From an uncultured Succinivibrio sp. (GTDB lineage Bacteria > Pseudomonadota > Gammaproteobacteria > Enterobacterales > Succinivibrionaceae), in contig CACZXZ010000021.1 in the NCBI GenBank assembly GCA_902785325.1, positions 1-32,662 on the forward strand: 32,662 nucleotides of DNA. The letters are read 5' to 3'. Under the pieces are notes generated by a model. That model was not told the DNA's origin. It was given only the letters and a program-made list of their open reading frames with translations, and searched no databases. Shown piece by piece: positions 9,163 through 18,827 of this stretch; the stretch's first letter is position 1; each line of letters begins with the position of its first letter. Position numbers and translations under genes: made by a program.

Positions 9163-9423
9163 TTAGTTATAAACTGAGTTATCAACGTATATACGTTTGT
9201 TCTGTTGCTGACCATCATCTGATTTACTCTCATCGTCTTGTGAATTAGCTTTTTGATTTTGAGCATCATCAGCATCACTGCTAGAGCTAGAGGTTGATGT
9301 AGGGATGGTACTAACAGTTTGCTTTGCTGTTGGTTCCTCAATATACAATGGTCCTTTGATACCACAGGAAGTCAATAGCATAAGAGAAACGAAGGTAAGT
9401 GTTATTGCTAGAATTTTATTCAA
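9163..9423 (-). CDS. lptM: LptM-like outer-membrane lipoprotein (YifL)
   Basis: Small lipoprotein that in E. coli assists assembly of the LptD/LptE lipopolysaccharide translocon. A lipoprotein signal peptide ends at Cys20 (LLTSCG), followed at once by the family signature CGIKGPLY. The rest, about residues 38-76, is a Ser/Asp/Gln-rich low-complexity tail; at 86 residues it is longer than the E. coli protein. The start is TTG at 9423: AGGAG lies 6 bases before it and the signal peptide begins there. It lies between cyaA and lysA, its conserved place, but cyaY, usually beside it, is absent. Confidence 0.85.
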   Translation of the reverse strand: MNKILAITLTFVSLMLLTSCGIKGPLYIEEPTAKQTVSTIPTSTSSSSSDADDAQNQKANSQDDESKSDDGQQQNKRIYVDNSVYN

Positions 9424-9459
9424 AGCAAACTCCTTTTAGAACTTTGTTAAATTACGCAA

Positions 9460-9486
9460 ATTTTACCATAATGCTAATCATTGCAA
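9460..9486 (-). promoter_or_regulatory. Candidate promoter of the lptM-lysA-dapF-xerC-yigB-uvrD operon
   Basis: On the minus strand a -35-like TTGCAA (9481-9486) and TAAAAT (9460-9465) preceded by TGG, an extended -10, are separated by 15 bases. They lie in the 99-base gap after cyaA. The short spacer is offset by the extended -10. Confidence 0.4.
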
Positions 9487-9522
9487 AAAGAACTTAGCAA
9501 AATCACCAATTAGTAGCAAAAT

Positions 9523-11976
9523 TTAGATAGTAAAAGGTTTTACCGTTTGTTGATCGTCACTTAAGATGAAATACTGAGGCAAATTAAAATTCAATACTTG
9601 TAAGCTTGAGTTTTCTGATTCTTGTGTATAGTAGCGATTGATAGCATTCACAAGTTTAGAGCGTGAACCTTTAAATTTAGTGAAGGTTTTCACTTCATTA
9701 CGCTCATTAACGATATAAATACTCCAAGAATCTTCGTCTTTCTTAAAGAAATATTGAATTACTCCAATAGAAGCGTGATCTCTAACTACTGCAGGTACTT
9801 GTAGAGCATATTCAGGGCGCATTCCAAACTTTGATAAAACCATAATTTCATCTTCATTTGCTCTAAACAGAGAATTTTTGTGGATGACTACTGTGCCATC
9901 GTCATCTACTTTAGCCTCATATGTGTTATGGCCTACAGCAAAAACATAATTACTCTCATACTCTGAATAGCACGAAACAATACCACGAATAGTTGCTTCT
10001 AAATCGTACTTAATTAAAACACGATGAGAATTAGAATAAGAACAAATTTTTAAAGTATTAAAGATAGCTTGAGGTTCTTTTGAATATTTCAAAATTTGTG
10101 GTTGCACAATCAAGGCTAAGATCTGCAATATTCCAACTTCTCCTTGAGGGTATGGAATGCAGTTAATTTCTCCCCAAGAATTCAAAGTCAAAAGCTCTAA
10201 TGAGCCAATTAAACACATCTTTTGACGACCACAAGATAAAGAATCACCAATCTCTAGATCTGAAGGTGTGATCATAAAGTCGTTAGTAGCATCATCCTCG
10301 AAATTTACTACTAACATAGCTTTGACAATTTCACGTGGTTTTTGCAATTCTAATTGGCTTACTTTTAAATCGCCATTACCAAAAAATTGCTCAATATCAC
10401 TAAGCAAATATTTGATTTTATCGCCATCTATAGATTGCAATCTGCTCTTTACTTGAATATGAGTTCTTTTTGTAAGTAAATGATTAAATGCAGTCCAAGC
10501 TACCGCTTCTGTGGCGTTCTTTGCAATGTACGAAGCTTTGGTAGATAAAATTTCCAAACTATCCATAGGTGCAGTGAACACATGCCAACCTTTTCTACAA
10601 ACACTGCTAGAAGAAGCTTGGACAAATGAAAGCGTTGACTCTTCAAGACTAGAACTTAATTCACTATGAGTTACTAAGATTTTAGTTGGATACTCATCAA
10701 TAGCAGCATAGATTTTTCTTGATAACACACCAGCGTCATCAGAGGTAATCGCATACTCAATGTTGTGTAACAAGGAGAATCGAATTAAAGCTTTATAACT
10801 TTCTAGTAAAGAACTTAAAATCTCATGACGTCTTTGCTTTACTGTAGCGTATTTCCAGCGACTTGCATTATCTAGAGAAGCAACAAACGATCTATACCAG
10901 CCCCAAACTTTACAGATACGGCGCAAAAATACTAAACGTTTTTGTAAGTAAAGATTACTACTGCTACGAGGGGTGGCTTGTTTTACTTTTAAGTAAAAGC
11001 AGATTTTAGCTAAATCAAGTCTTTTAGCATCTTTTATCTTGATTAAATACTGCTCTACTTTTTTTAACATTAAAAAGTAGGCATCTAAGCCTAAGGAATA
11101 ATTTTTTCTATCGTAAATAGCCTGTTTTAACTCAATAGATAGAAGCTTAGTATTTGGATATTCTGAGGCATAAGCTTCCATTAAAAGAATTTTAAGCACA
11201 GCTTTTAAAGGATGATCAATACCTTTATAAACAAGCCATAAGCCAGAGCCAAAATATTCAACAGGAGAACTTTTAGCAACTGAGCCAAAATCAAACCATT
11301 CGTCTTTGTTTACGAAATCTTGTTGATAAAAGTCCTCTAAATACTTTTTATAATCGCTATATTCCTCTTCCTTAGAGATCATAAACCAAGCGATTCTGCG
11401 ACCACATAGTCTTATGGCAGAACGATAAAATTCATCTAACAAGAATAAGCTTTGAGCAGATCCACAGTCTTCTGTATCCATAGCACCATGGTCTCCGCTT
11501 AAGAATCTGTCTTCAACGGTTACGAATAAATTGATTTCAGCACCGATATTTTTAGCAAAGGCAGAGATAAATTTACATTTATTAGCTAATAAATTGACCT
11601 GCTCTATAGGCACATCTTTACTTATACATACCCAAAGATCTAAGTCTGAACTTAAACTTTGCGCAATGGATGAAGTACTACCCATAGCGTACAAAGCATA
11701 GATAGAATATTTTCCACGTGAAGGAAGATTTGGATCAATTCCGTGCTTAATAAGATAATTTTTTTGTGAAAAATTAGGTTTAAAACCATCTATTCCATAA
11801 GGAACATCACTTGATACGTAACCTGGAATTTTAGGATTATTGTAATTTAGTAGAATAGGTACTAATTCAAGCATTTTCTTGCAGTCATTAGACATGATGC
11901 CATAAGCTCTTTTTAACCTCTCATTGTTAAGAGATTCAACTTTTGAAAATCGATTTTCAAATTGAGCTTTATCCAT
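9523..11976 (-). CDS. cyaA: Adenylate cyclase, class I
   Basis: Makes cyclic AMP from ATP for CRP signalling; cytoplasmic, and in enterics controlled by phosphorylated EIIA-Glc. The 817 residues compare with 848 in E. coli. The N-terminal nucleotidyltransferase domain shows the class I signature at 99-117, GSTSSIAQSLSSDLDLWVC, with Asp111 and Asp113 as likely metal ligands, then EINLFVTVEDRF and GSAQSLFLLDEFYRSA. The C-terminal half is the regulatory region. The ATG at 11976 has almost no Shine-Dalgarno, in keeping with the low translation typical of cyaA. It diverges from hemX as in enterics, except that hemC and hemD are missing between. Confidence 0.96.
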   Translation of the reverse strand: MDKAQFENRFSKVESLNNERLKRAYGIMSNDCKKMLELVPILLNYNNPKIPGYVSSDVPYGIDGFKPNFSQKNYLIKHGIDPNLPSRGKYSIYALYAMGSTSSIAQSLSSDLDLWVCISKDVPIEQVNLLANKCKFISAFAKNIGAEINLFVTVEDRFLSGDHGAMDTEDCGSAQSLFLLDEFYRSAIRLCGRRIAWFMISKEEEYSDYKKYLEDFYQQDFVNKDEWFDFGSVAKSSPVEYFGSGLWLVYKGIDHPLKAVLKILLMEAYASEYPNTKLLSIELKQAIYDRKNYSLGLDAYFLMLKKVEQYLIKIKDAKRLDLAKICFYLKVKQATPRSSSNLYLQKRLVFLRRICKVWGWYRSFVASLDNASRWKYATVKQRRHEILSSLLESYKALIRFSLLHNIEYAITSDDAGVLSRKIYAAIDEYPTKILVTHSELSSSLEESTLSFVQASSSSVCRKGWHVFTAPMDSLEILSTKASYIAKNATEAVAWTAFNHLLTKRTHIQVKSRLQSIDGDKIKYLLSDIEQFFGNGDLKVSQLELQKPREIVKAMLVVNFEDDATNDFMITPSDLEIGDSLSCGRQKMCLIGSLELLTLNSWGEINCIPYPQGEVGILQILALIVQPQILKYSKEPQAIFNTLKICSYSNSHRVLIKYDLEATIRGIVSCYSEYESNYVFAVGHNTYEAKVDDDGTVVIHKNSLFRANEDEIMVLSKFGMRPEYALQVPAVVRDHASIGVIQYFFKKDEDSWSIYIVNERNEVKTFTKFKGSRSKLVNAINRYYTQESENSSLQVLNFNLPQYFILSDDQQTVKPFTI

Positions 11977-12013
11977 GACTTAAAACACTTTAATTACCTT
12001 TGAATTCTTACAG

Positions 12014-12022
12014 ATTATAACA
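12014..12022 (-). promoter_or_regulatory. Extended -10 promoter of cyaA
   Basis: The minus strand reads TGTTATAAT, a perfect extended -10, 38 bases before the cyaA ATG. No good -35 lies 16-18 bases upstream, which is normal for this promoter class. I looked for a CRP site nearby and did not find a convincing one. Confidence 0.65.
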
Positions 12023-12167
12023 CGCAACCATTGTTAACTTTTAAAGCAATTAAAATACCTAGAGCTAGGAGGTGTTTTTTTTGTAGTATTTACTGTTGAA
12101 GAATAAGTAAAAAAAGTGATCAGATACGAACTTATCAAAGCAAATTCTAGTGACAATACGGCACAAT

Positions 12168-12187
12168 CACGTCTAACGTGTTATTAT
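12168..12187 (+). promoter_or_regulatory. Candidate hemX promoter with overlapping palindrome
   Basis: TATTAT (12182-12187) is a plausible -10 about 30 bases before the hemX ATG. A CACGT-CTA-ACGTG palindrome (12168-12180) lies just upstream, where a repressor could block polymerase. The -35 is poor, and the palindrome could be chance. Confidence 0.35.
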
Positions 12188-12217
12188 GGAAATAAATTTC
12201 TTTGATGAGAAGTAAGT

Positions 12218-13681
12218 ATGACTGATAAAACAAATAGCTTAAAAGATAAAACCGCTAAATCAGCTCCTACTAAAGGGGAAGATTTAAAAGAAGAGGTGGT
12301 GACAAATCATACTGCTCCAAATGAGGAGCAACAGTTCCTCGATGACAAAGAAATACAACAGCAAAAAAAGTTAGAACAAGAGTATTTGATTGCTAATGAG
12401 CAGGCACAGAATCTGCGCAATCAAGATGCTTTTGCCCGCAATTTAGTTGAAAGTGAAAAAGCTTCACAATCAACCTTAAAAAACAAAGATCCTAATATGA
12501 GCGAAAAAATTCAAGATCATACTCAAGATATCAATGCTTTAAAAATTGATGCCCTAAAATCTAGAGTTAACTTTTTAACCTTCTCTCTTATCATTGTCAT
12601 AGGTGCAGTGGCTTTAGGTGGTTATTATCTAGACACTCATAAAAATGACAAATTTGAGCAAATCCAAGCTATCGCCAACGATGTACAGGAGAATAAAGAG
12701 CTTGTAATCAACGCTCAAAGACATGTAGATAAAGTATTTGAGGAAGTAAAAGAAAAAGATTCTCGCATTGATACCCTTTTTGCATCTAATGCTGATCTTA
12801 AATCACAAAACAATTTACTTAAAAATTCAGCTGAAGAGCTTATTAAGAGGGTAGAAAACTCCTTAGATGAAGCAGCAAAAATCAACATTAGATTAAATAA
12901 TTATGAAGCAAGAAATCCTAACGATTGGTTAATTGCACAAAGCTTCTTCTTAGTATCTAATGCCCAGAATATTCTCTCCTTTACTGACAACATTCATGCT
13001 GCAATTGTTAACTTAAACCAAGCTGATTTATTGTTAGTTAAAGTTGATGATCCAAAGATCACCTTAATTAGAGAAAAAATTATCGAAGATCTTTTAGCTC
13101 TAAAAAATGTACCTTACGTAGATGTTCGTGGTTCTAATTTTAAATTAGATAGTATCTACAACAATATTGATAACATGCCTTTAAATGAGTTCTTAGATGA
13201 AAAAGCACATGGGATGCTTTTCAAAAAACAAGAAAACAAAGACGGTAGTATTCAAAATTGGAGAGAGAATCTATGGAACTCTATAAAGACTTTCTCCTCC
13301 CGCTTCATTGAGGTTCGCAGAAGAAACGATACTGTAGTAAATGAGTTTTTATCACCAGCTCAAACTAATATTCTCTTAAAGAATTTAAAGACTGAATTAC
13401 TACTAGCAAAAGTTGCTCTAAACAACAAAGATCAAGAAAGTTTCAATAATAACATTGCTCAAATTTCTACTCATATCAAAGCTTACTTTGATGTAAATAA
13501 TGAGGTTTGCAAGAACAATCTTGAGGCTTTAGATGAGTTAGCTAACACAGTTATAACCGTTCAAAAACCAAATGAGCTTAAGAGTTTTACCGCCTTTAGT
13601 AAGTTAGCTACTGAGTATTTCCATCTGTATTCAGCACAGAAACAAGCTAAGTCAAAGAAGGATGGAACTCAAAATGATTAA
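12218..13681 (+). CDS. hemX: HemX-like inner-membrane protein
   Basis: Homologue of the hemX product of the enteric hemCDXY operon. Despite the name (formerly annotated as a uroporphyrinogen methyltransferase) its function is not firmly known. The 487 residues comprise a charged N-terminal cytoplasmic tail, one membrane span (about 117-138), a long coiled coil (about 145-230) and a C-terminal domain containing the family's NDWLIAQSFFLVSNAQ segment (from 235), which corresponds to the W.IAEAEYLL region of the family. It is single-pass with most of the chain probably in the periplasm. hemY follows with an 8-base overlap. hemC and hemD, normally upstream, are absent, so the link to heme synthesis is doubtful. 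Confidence 0.82.
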   Translation: MTDKTNSLKDKTAKSAPTKGEDLKEEVVTNHTAPNEEQQFLDDKEIQQQKKLEQEYLIANEQAQNLRNQDAFARNLVESEKASQSTLKNKDPNMSEKIQDHTQDINALKIDALKSRVNFLTFSLIIVIGAVALGGYYLDTHKNDKFEQIQAIANDVQENKELVINAQRHVDKVFEEVKEKDSRIDTLFASNADLKSQNNLLKNSAEELIKRVENSLDEAAKINIRLNNYEARNPNDWLIAQSFFLVSNAQNILSFTDNIHAAIVNLNQADLLLVKVDDPKITLIREKIIEDLLALKNVPYVDVRGSNFKLDSIYNNIDNMPLNEFLDEKAHGMLFKKQENKDGSIQNWRENLWNSIKTFSSRFIEVRRRNDTVVNEFLSPAQTNILLKNLKTELLLAKVALNNKDQESFNNNIAQISTHIKAYFDVNNEVCKNNLEALDELANTVITVQKPNELKSFTAFSKLATEYFHLYSAQKQAKSKKDGTQND

Positions 13682-14876
13682 GCTACTATTATTTGTATTT
13701 AGCATTTGTCTTGCCATCATTTTAGGACCATTGCTTGCAGACTCTCAAGGTTTTGTGCACATTGCTACAAACTCGACTATTATCGAGTTATCACTTACAA
13801 CTGCTATCGTGCTATACGTATGTAGTGTCATTGTAATTACTTTAATTTGCTCTGTTAGCAAAAAAATAATTGCTATGCCTAAAGGCACTATCAATGCTTT
13901 TAAAATTCGCGCTAAAAAGAAGAAGCTTACTTTAGAAGATCAAGCTATCATCAACTTTGAGCAAGGCGAATATGAAGTAGCTTTAGGCTTATTAAAGCAT
14001 ACAAGCAACCTTAAAAACATGTCTGAGAGATCCTTGTTAATTGCAGCTCAATCTGCCTTTAACATCGGACTTTATGACTACACAAGACAAGCTTTAGATG
14101 AAGCTCAATCTAGAAGCAAACAAGCAAAACTTGCAGCTGATGTTATCCGCGCAAAGCTAAATTACAATATAGGTAACTCAAAAGTTGCTCTAGAATACTT
14201 AGATGGCACTAATGGCTCAATTAAAAACAAAAGTGTCTATAAGCTTTATCTAGATTGCTATTTAATGAACCACGACTATGAAAAAGTAGTTTCTATTTCA
14301 AAAGAATTACTAAAATTTGGTGTCGTAACCCCAGAGCAAAATCAAAAGTACTTCCTTTCATACGTAGAGAGCAAGTTACGTGAAGCAAAATCAGTTGACG
14401 ACGTTGAGCTAGTATTTAAGAAGCTATCAAAGGCAGATAGAAAGCAAACTAAGATCTTAGGTGCCTTTATTTTTGAATTCCTAAAATTTGGTAATGTAAA
14501 CCGCGCTCGCGAGCTTTCTTTAGATCTGTTAAAGGACAATTTAGATCCTGTCTTCTTAAATTCTATTGCCAACTGGGAAATTGCAATTCCAGATGTTCTT
14601 GTAGCATTAAAGAAATACGCTAATAAGAACATTATCACTACCCAAGTAAACTTACCTTTACTTAAGGCAATGGCAAACTTAGAGTACAAGTCAGGTCTAC
14701 TTCAAGATGCTTTAGCCGACTACAAGCAAGCCTTATCTATTGAGATAGATCCTCAAGTATGTTTGAGAATAGGTGTGATTTTAACTACCTTACAGCAATA
14801 CGCTGAGGCTACAGAATACTATTCAAAGGCTAATGCTTTGTACAATGATATTAAGGCGTTAAGCTTAAAGAATTGA
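13674..14876 (+). CDS. hemY: HemY-like TPR inner-membrane protein
   Basis: Homologue of enteric HemY (not the protoporphyrinogen oxidase of the same name), an inner-membrane protein of unclear role. Two N-terminal membrane spans (about residues 1-20 and 36-60) precede tetratricopeptide-like helical repeats over the rest, for example the ALADYKQALSI and EYYSKANALYN segments near the C-terminus. I start it at the ATG at 13674 (400 residues): MIKLLLFVF matches the E. coli N-terminus MLKVLLLFV, and GGA lies 7 bases upstream; an ATG four codons earlier is less likely. It overlaps the hemX stop by 8 bases, so the pair is coupled. Confidence 0.85.
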   Translation: MIKLLLFVFSICLAIILGPLLADSQGFVHIATNSTIIELSLTTAIVLYVCSVIVITLICSVSKKIIAMPKGTINAFKIRAKKKKLTLEDQAIINFEQGEYEVALGLLKHTSNLKNMSERSLLIAAQSAFNIGLYDYTRQALDEAQSRSKQAKLAADVIRAKLNYNIGNSKVALEYLDGTNGSIKNKSVYKLYLDCYLMNHDYEKVVSISKELLKFGVVTPEQNQKYFLSYVESKLREAKSVDDVELVFKKLSKADRKQTKILGAFIFEFLKFGNVNRARELSLDLLKDNLDPVFLNSIANWEIAIPDVLVALKKYANKNIITTQVNLPLLKAMANLEYKSGLLQDALADYKQALSIEIDPQVCLRIGVILTTLQQYAEATEYYSKANALYNDIKALSLKN

Positions 14877-14882
14877 TAATAG

Positions 14883-14908
14883 AAAGCGTGCTTAAAGCAC
14901 GCTTTTTT
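14883..14908 (+). terminator. Terminator of hemXY
   Basis: A stem AAAGCGTGC (14883-14891) with its complement (14897-14905) closes a TTAAA loop and continues into a T-run. It lies 6 bases after the hemY stop and just before the end of the convergent gene, which it may also serve. Confidence 0.88.
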
Positions 14909-14909
14909 G

Positions 14910-15347
14910 TTAGTAAAGATTTGGCTTTGACTGAACTTTTAAGTTCTCTGTTATCTTTAATTTCTTATTTGCTCTTTCAAATAAGTTTTTAAGTTCAGTT
15001 TCATTTGTTATGCCACAACTTTTAAACAACAAGTAAGATCTGCCATCAAAATAAGTAACTAATCCAGCACATGGACCATTATCTACGTACTTAAAGGAAA
15101 ATCCCCTTACATCTACAAGAGGCTTTAAGTCCCAACCTTGATAAGAATCCATTACATATTCAGCAAATTTCTTAGTTGTAGGAATATTAGCGATAGGATC
15201 AAGTAAAGTTAATTCAGCTCTAGCTGTGCCATCTTCGCTTTCATAACTTACAGATTTATCGGTTACAAATTCAGAATAGGAGCTATCATCAAGTGCATAA
15301 GCACTTAATGATAGACAGACTAATGAAGTTAAGAGAGCTTTTTTCAT
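14910..15347 (-). CDS. Small exported protein of unknown function
   Basis: I do not recognise a named family. The 145 residues start with a signal peptide (MKKALLTSLVCLSLSAYA, cleavage probably after residue 18), giving a mature periplasmic protein of about 127 residues. It has two cysteines, 93 and 111, that could form a disulfide. The pattern of strands around TARAELTLLDP and GRSYLLFKSCG faintly resembles small PsbP/DcrB-like folds, but this is only an impression. Its ATG overlaps the ilvA stop by one base (TAATG), so it is translated from the ilvDA transcript. No link to branched-chain amino acids is evident. Confidence 0.75.
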   Translation of the reverse strand: MKKALLTSLVCLSLSAYALDDSSYSEFVTDKSVSYESEDGTARAELTLLDPIANIPTTKKFAEYVMDSYQGWDLKPLVDVRGFSFKYVDNGPCAGLVTYFDGRSYLLFKSCGITNETELKNLFERANKKLKITENLKVQSKPNLY

Positions 15348-16873
15348 TACTTAACTAATTGCTGATAAGCAGTATTTGAGGTTACTTCCTCTACAGGATA
15401 ACCAATTGCCTTAACAAAGTCGTTAACTTTATCTTCCTTACCAGTTACATCTAGACCACATAGTACAGAGCAGAACTCTAAGCCTGTAATTCTAAAGTGG
15501 AATAAAGTAATGTTGTAAGCATTGCCTAAAGTTTCTAGGAATTTAATTAAAGCATTTGCAGTTGCAGGGAACTCAAATAAGAATAATCTCTCATTTAGCT
15601 TAGTAGTTGGATGTCCACCTACCATGTAACGTAAATGATCTTTTGCTAAAGCATCATCGGTCAAATCAGTTACAAGATAGCCATTTTTCTTTAAGGACTT
15701 ACAAATCTCATTAAGCTCTTTTCTGCCTTCAGTTAATTCAACTGAGGTAAAGATCCTTGCTCTATCGGTATTGTTGTATCTATAACTAAACTCAGTTACA
15801 ACTCTGTCGCCAATAGACTTAGTAAAGTCTAAGAATGAACCACTCTTTTCAGGGATCTCAACTGATAAGATACCTTCTGCCATCTCACCTACATCGCAAC
15901 GCTCAGCTACCATTCTTAAAGTATGGAACTTAACATTAGCACCAGACAAGATTGCAATGTGGTTACCTGACTTGATGTTGTTTTCTCTTACATATTTCTT
16001 TAAACCAGCAAGAGATAAAGCACCACTTGGCTCTGCAATAGCACGAGTATCATCAAAGATATCTTTCATAGCAGCGCAGATTTCATCGTTTGAGCAAGTT
16101 ACGATATCGTCTAAGTATTTACTCAATACTCTGAAGGTTTCAGTACCAGCTTTGCTTACAGCTACACCATCAGCAAAGTGAGATACATAACCAATATCTA
16201 CAGGTTTACCAGCCTTTAAAGCAGCTTTCATACAAGCACTGCCTTCAGACTCAACACCTACTACCTTGATATGAGGCAAAATAGATTTGATATATACAGC
16301 AATACCAGCAGCTAAGCCACCGCCACCGATTTGCACAAAGATAGTATCAATGCTATCGCATTGACCAATTAACTCGTGAGCAATAGTACCTTGACCTGCA
16401 ATTACGTCTTGATCGTCATATGGAGGGATCATGGTTAATCCCTTCTTCTTTGACAATTGCTGAGCATAATCATAAGACTCGTTAAAGCTATCACCATATA
16501 GTACTACCTCAGCGCCATAATTTCTTACAGCGTCAATCTTAAGATCTGGAGTAGTAGTTGGCATTACGATTACAGCTTTAATACCAAGTTTCTTAGCAGA
16601 TAATGCTACACCTTGAGCATGGTTACCTGCTGATGCTGTTACAATACCAGCCTTTAACTGATTCTCATCTAAATTCTTAATCTTGTGGTAAGCGCCACGT
16701 AACTTAAATGAGTGGATCTTTTGATAATCTTCTCTTTTTAATAGGACGTTTACACCTAGTCTTGATGATAAATTCTCTAATTTTTGTAAAGGTGTCACCT
16801 TAACTAAATCATAGATTCTAGCTAAAAGGATCTTCTTTAGATAACCTTGAGAATCTAAAAGTTTTTCTGCCAT
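15347..16873 (-). CDS. ilvA: Threonine dehydratase, biosynthetic
   Basis: PLP enzyme deaminating threonine to 2-oxobutanoate, the committed step to isoleucine. The 508 residues compare with 514 in E. coli. The N-terminal fold II catalytic domain has the PLP lysine in HSFKLRGAYHK, the SAGNHAQG phosphate-side loop and the glycine loop GGGGLAAG. The C-terminal part (about 325-508) holds two ACT-like regulatory domains typical of the isoleucine-inhibited biosynthetic form, unlike the short catabolic TdcB. It starts 1 base after ilvD, so the two are tightly coupled, and it overlaps the next small gene by one base. Confidence 0.96.
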   Translation of the reverse strand: MAEKLLDSQGYLKKILLARIYDLVKVTPLQKLENLSSRLGVNVLLKREDYQKIHSFKLRGAYHKIKNLDENQLKAGIVTASAGNHAQGVALSAKKLGIKAVIVMPTTTPDLKIDAVRNYGAEVVLYGDSFNESYDYAQQLSKKKGLTMIPPYDDQDVIAGQGTIAHELIGQCDSIDTIFVQIGGGGLAAGIAVYIKSILPHIKVVGVESEGSACMKAALKAGKPVDIGYVSHFADGVAVSKAGTETFRVLSKYLDDIVTCSNDEICAAMKDIFDDTRAIAEPSGALSLAGLKKYVRENNIKSGNHIAILSGANVKFHTLRMVAERCDVGEMAEGILSVEIPEKSGSFLDFTKSIGDRVVTEFSYRYNNTDRARIFTSVELTEGRKELNEICKSLKKNGYLVTDLTDDALAKDHLRYMVGGHPTTKLNERLFLFEFPATANALIKFLETLGNAYNITLFHFRITGLEFCSVLCGLDVTGKEDKVNDFVKAIGYPVEEVTSNTAYQQLVK

Positions 16874-16874
16874 T

Positions 16875-18725
16875 TTATAGTCCTTCTAACTTGCTACGAT
16901 CTCTTACGCCACCCTTGTCAGCACTTGAAGCTAATTTACCAAAGGCTTTTAGAGCAAAGGAAACTTCTCTATCACGGTTTACAGGCTGCCATGCATCCTT
17001 ACCCTTTGCTTCCATAGCTTTACGTCTTTGAGCTAACTCTTCATCGCTCACAGCCATTTCGATAGTTCTGTTTGGAATATCAATCTTAATGATATCGTTC
17101 TCTTGTAATAGACCAATATTACCGCCGTTAGCAGCTTCTGGTGATACGTGACCAATAGATAGACCTGATGAACCACCTGAGAAACGACCGTCAGTTACAA
17201 GAGCACACTCTTTACCTAAACCTACAGACTTAATATAAGAGGTTGGGTATAACATCTCTTGCATACCAGGACCACCACGTGGACCTTCGTAACGAATGAT
17301 TACAACGTCACCGGCTTTAACCTTGCCACCTAAAATACCTTCAACACCAGCTTCCTGGCTTTCAAAGATACGAGCAGGACCTACGAATTTTAGGATTGAG
17401 GAATCAACACCAGCGGTCTTAACAATACAGCCGTTGATTGCTAGATTACCGTACAATACAGCTAAACCACCATCTGTTGAGTAAGCATGATCTAAATCAT
17501 GGATACAACCATTTACTCTATCGGTATCTAATTTATCTGTAGTGTTAGATTGTGAGAAAGCTTTGATGTTGTACTTACCACCTGCACAAGCGCTATAGAA
17601 ACGCTTGATATCAGGATCTTGAGTCTTTTCTAAATCGTACTTATCAATTTGCTCACCAATAGTCATTCCAAGCACAGTCTTTGATTGCTCGTGAATTAGA
17701 CCTTTCTTCTTTAGTTGAGCCATGATGTTCATAATGCCACCAGCATTATGAAGATCTTCCATATGCCACTGATGGGTTGATGGAGACATCTTACAAATAT
17801 GAGGTACGTGTCTTGATAATCTATCGATATCAGACATTGTAAAATCAACGCCAGCTTCTTGAGCTACAGCTAATAAGTGCAATACTGTGTTAGTAGAACC
17901 CCCCATTGCAATATCTAATGACATTGCATTTTCAAAGGTGTCTTTAGTTGCAATTGAACGAGGTAATACTGACTTATCACCGTTTTCGTAATAAGCTTTT
18001 GCCATTTCTACAATGCGGTGAGCAGCTTTTACGAACAATTCTTTTCTAAAGGCGTGAGTTGCAACTAATGAACCGTTACCAGGTAGTGATAAACCTAAAG
18101 CTTCAGTTAAACTGTTCATTGAGTTTGCAGTAAACATACCAGAGCAAGAACCACAAGTTGGGCAAGCAGCTGACTCAACAGCTCTTACTTCCTCGTCTGT
18201 TACATTTGGCTCTGCAGAAACAATCATGGCATCAATTAAGTCTACCTTGTGATCACAGCCTTGTAGGCGACCTGCTTCCATAGGACCGCCAGAAACAAAG
18301 ATTACAGGAATGTTCAAGCGCATTGCAGCCATTAACATACCTGGAGTTACTTTATCGCAGTTAGAAATACATACTAAAGCATCAGCCTTGTGTGCATTTA
18401 CCATGTACTCTACTGAGTCTGCAATGATATCGCGGCTAGGTAAGGAATAAAGCATACCTGTGTGGCCCATAGCAATACCATCGTCTACTGCAATAGTATT
18501 AAATTCTTTAGCAATACCACCTGCTTTTTCAATTTCTTGTACAACTAATTGACCTATTTCGTGTAAGTGTACATGTCCTGGTACAAACTGAGTAAAGGAG
18601 TTTGCAACTGCAATAATTGGCTTACCAAAATCGCTATCTTTTACACCAGTGGCTTTCCATAGTGCACGAGCACCAGCCATGATCTTTCCTTCATAGGTAA
18701 CTTTTGAACGATAGTTATTTGACAT
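16875..18725 (-). CDS. ilvD: Dihydroxy-acid dehydratase
   Basis: Fe-S dehydratase making 2-oxo acids for valine, leucine and isoleucine. Cluster cysteines are seen in CISNCDK and [17 protein letters not shown]; the C-terminal active-site segment [22 protein letters not shown] is intact. I place the start at ATG 18725, giving 616 residues, the same as E. coli, with [10 protein letters not shown] matching the E. coli N-terminus KYRSATTTHG; AGGA lies about 8 bases upstream. An earlier in-frame start would add 10 residues without a ribosome site. A terminator separates it from ilvE upstream, so ilvDA expression may depend on partial read-through or a separate weak promoter. Confidence 0.97.
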   Translation of the reverse strand: MSNNYRSKVTYEGKIMAGARALWKATGVKDSDFGKPIIAVANSFTQFVPGHVHLHEIGQLVVQEIEKAGGIAKEFNTIAVDDGIAMGHTGMLYSLPSRDIIADSVEYMVNAHKADALVCISNCDKVTPGMLMAAMRLNIPVIFVSGGPMEAGRLQGCDHKVDLIDAMIVSAEPNVTDEEVRAVESAACPTCGSCSGMFTANSMNSLTEALGLSLPGNGSLVATHAFRKELFVKAAHRIVEMAKAYYENGDKSVLPRSIATKDTFENAMSLDIAMGGSTNTVLHLLAVAQEAGVDFTMSDIDRLSRHVPHICKMSPSTHQWHMEDLHNAGGIMNIMAQLKKKGLIHEQSKTVLGMTIGEQIDKYDLEKTQDPDIKRFYSACAGGKYNIKAFSQSNTTDKLDTDRVNGCIHDLDHAYSTDGGLAVLYGNLAINGCIVKTAGVDSSILKFVGPARIFESQEAGVEGILGGKVKAGDVVIIRYEGPRGGPGMQEMLYPTSYIKSVGLGKECALVTDGRFSGGSSGLSIGHVSPEAANGGNIGLLQENDIIKIDIPNRTIEMAVSDEELAQRRKAMEAKGKDAWQPVNRDREVSFALKAFGKLASSADKGGVRDRSKLEGL

Positions 18726-18797
18726 TTGTACTTTCCTGTTATTTGAAAAAAGCAAAGGTAGTTAGATTTTTTTTGCTCTGTTGGTAATTTTTTTATG

Positions 18798-18827
18798 TAA
18801 GAAAATACCCACCTTGGGTGGGTATTT
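18798..18827 (-). terminator. Intrinsic terminator between ilvE and ilvD
   Basis: A perfect 11-bp stem (arms 18803-18813 and 18817-18827, core TACCCACC/GGTGGGTA) is followed on the minus strand by a short T-rich stretch. It sits 15 bases after the ilvE stop, inside what is one operon in E. coli. The short T-tract suggests incomplete termination. Confidence 0.75.

Noticed and set aside
9523-11976. Whether cyaA is truncated, since it is shorter than the E. coli protein
   Set aside because: The catalytic signature and the C-terminal region are both present and the difference of about 30 residues is within family variation.
12057-12083. ACCT/AGGT hairpin followed by eight Ts between cyaA and hemX
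   Set aside because: The stem is only 4-5 bp and no gene precedes it on the + strand, so a terminator call is not supported.
12112-12166. Possible CRP site between cyaA and hemX
   Set aside because: The best GTGA/CACA half-sites have the wrong spacing or too many mismatches to TGTGA-N6-TCACA.
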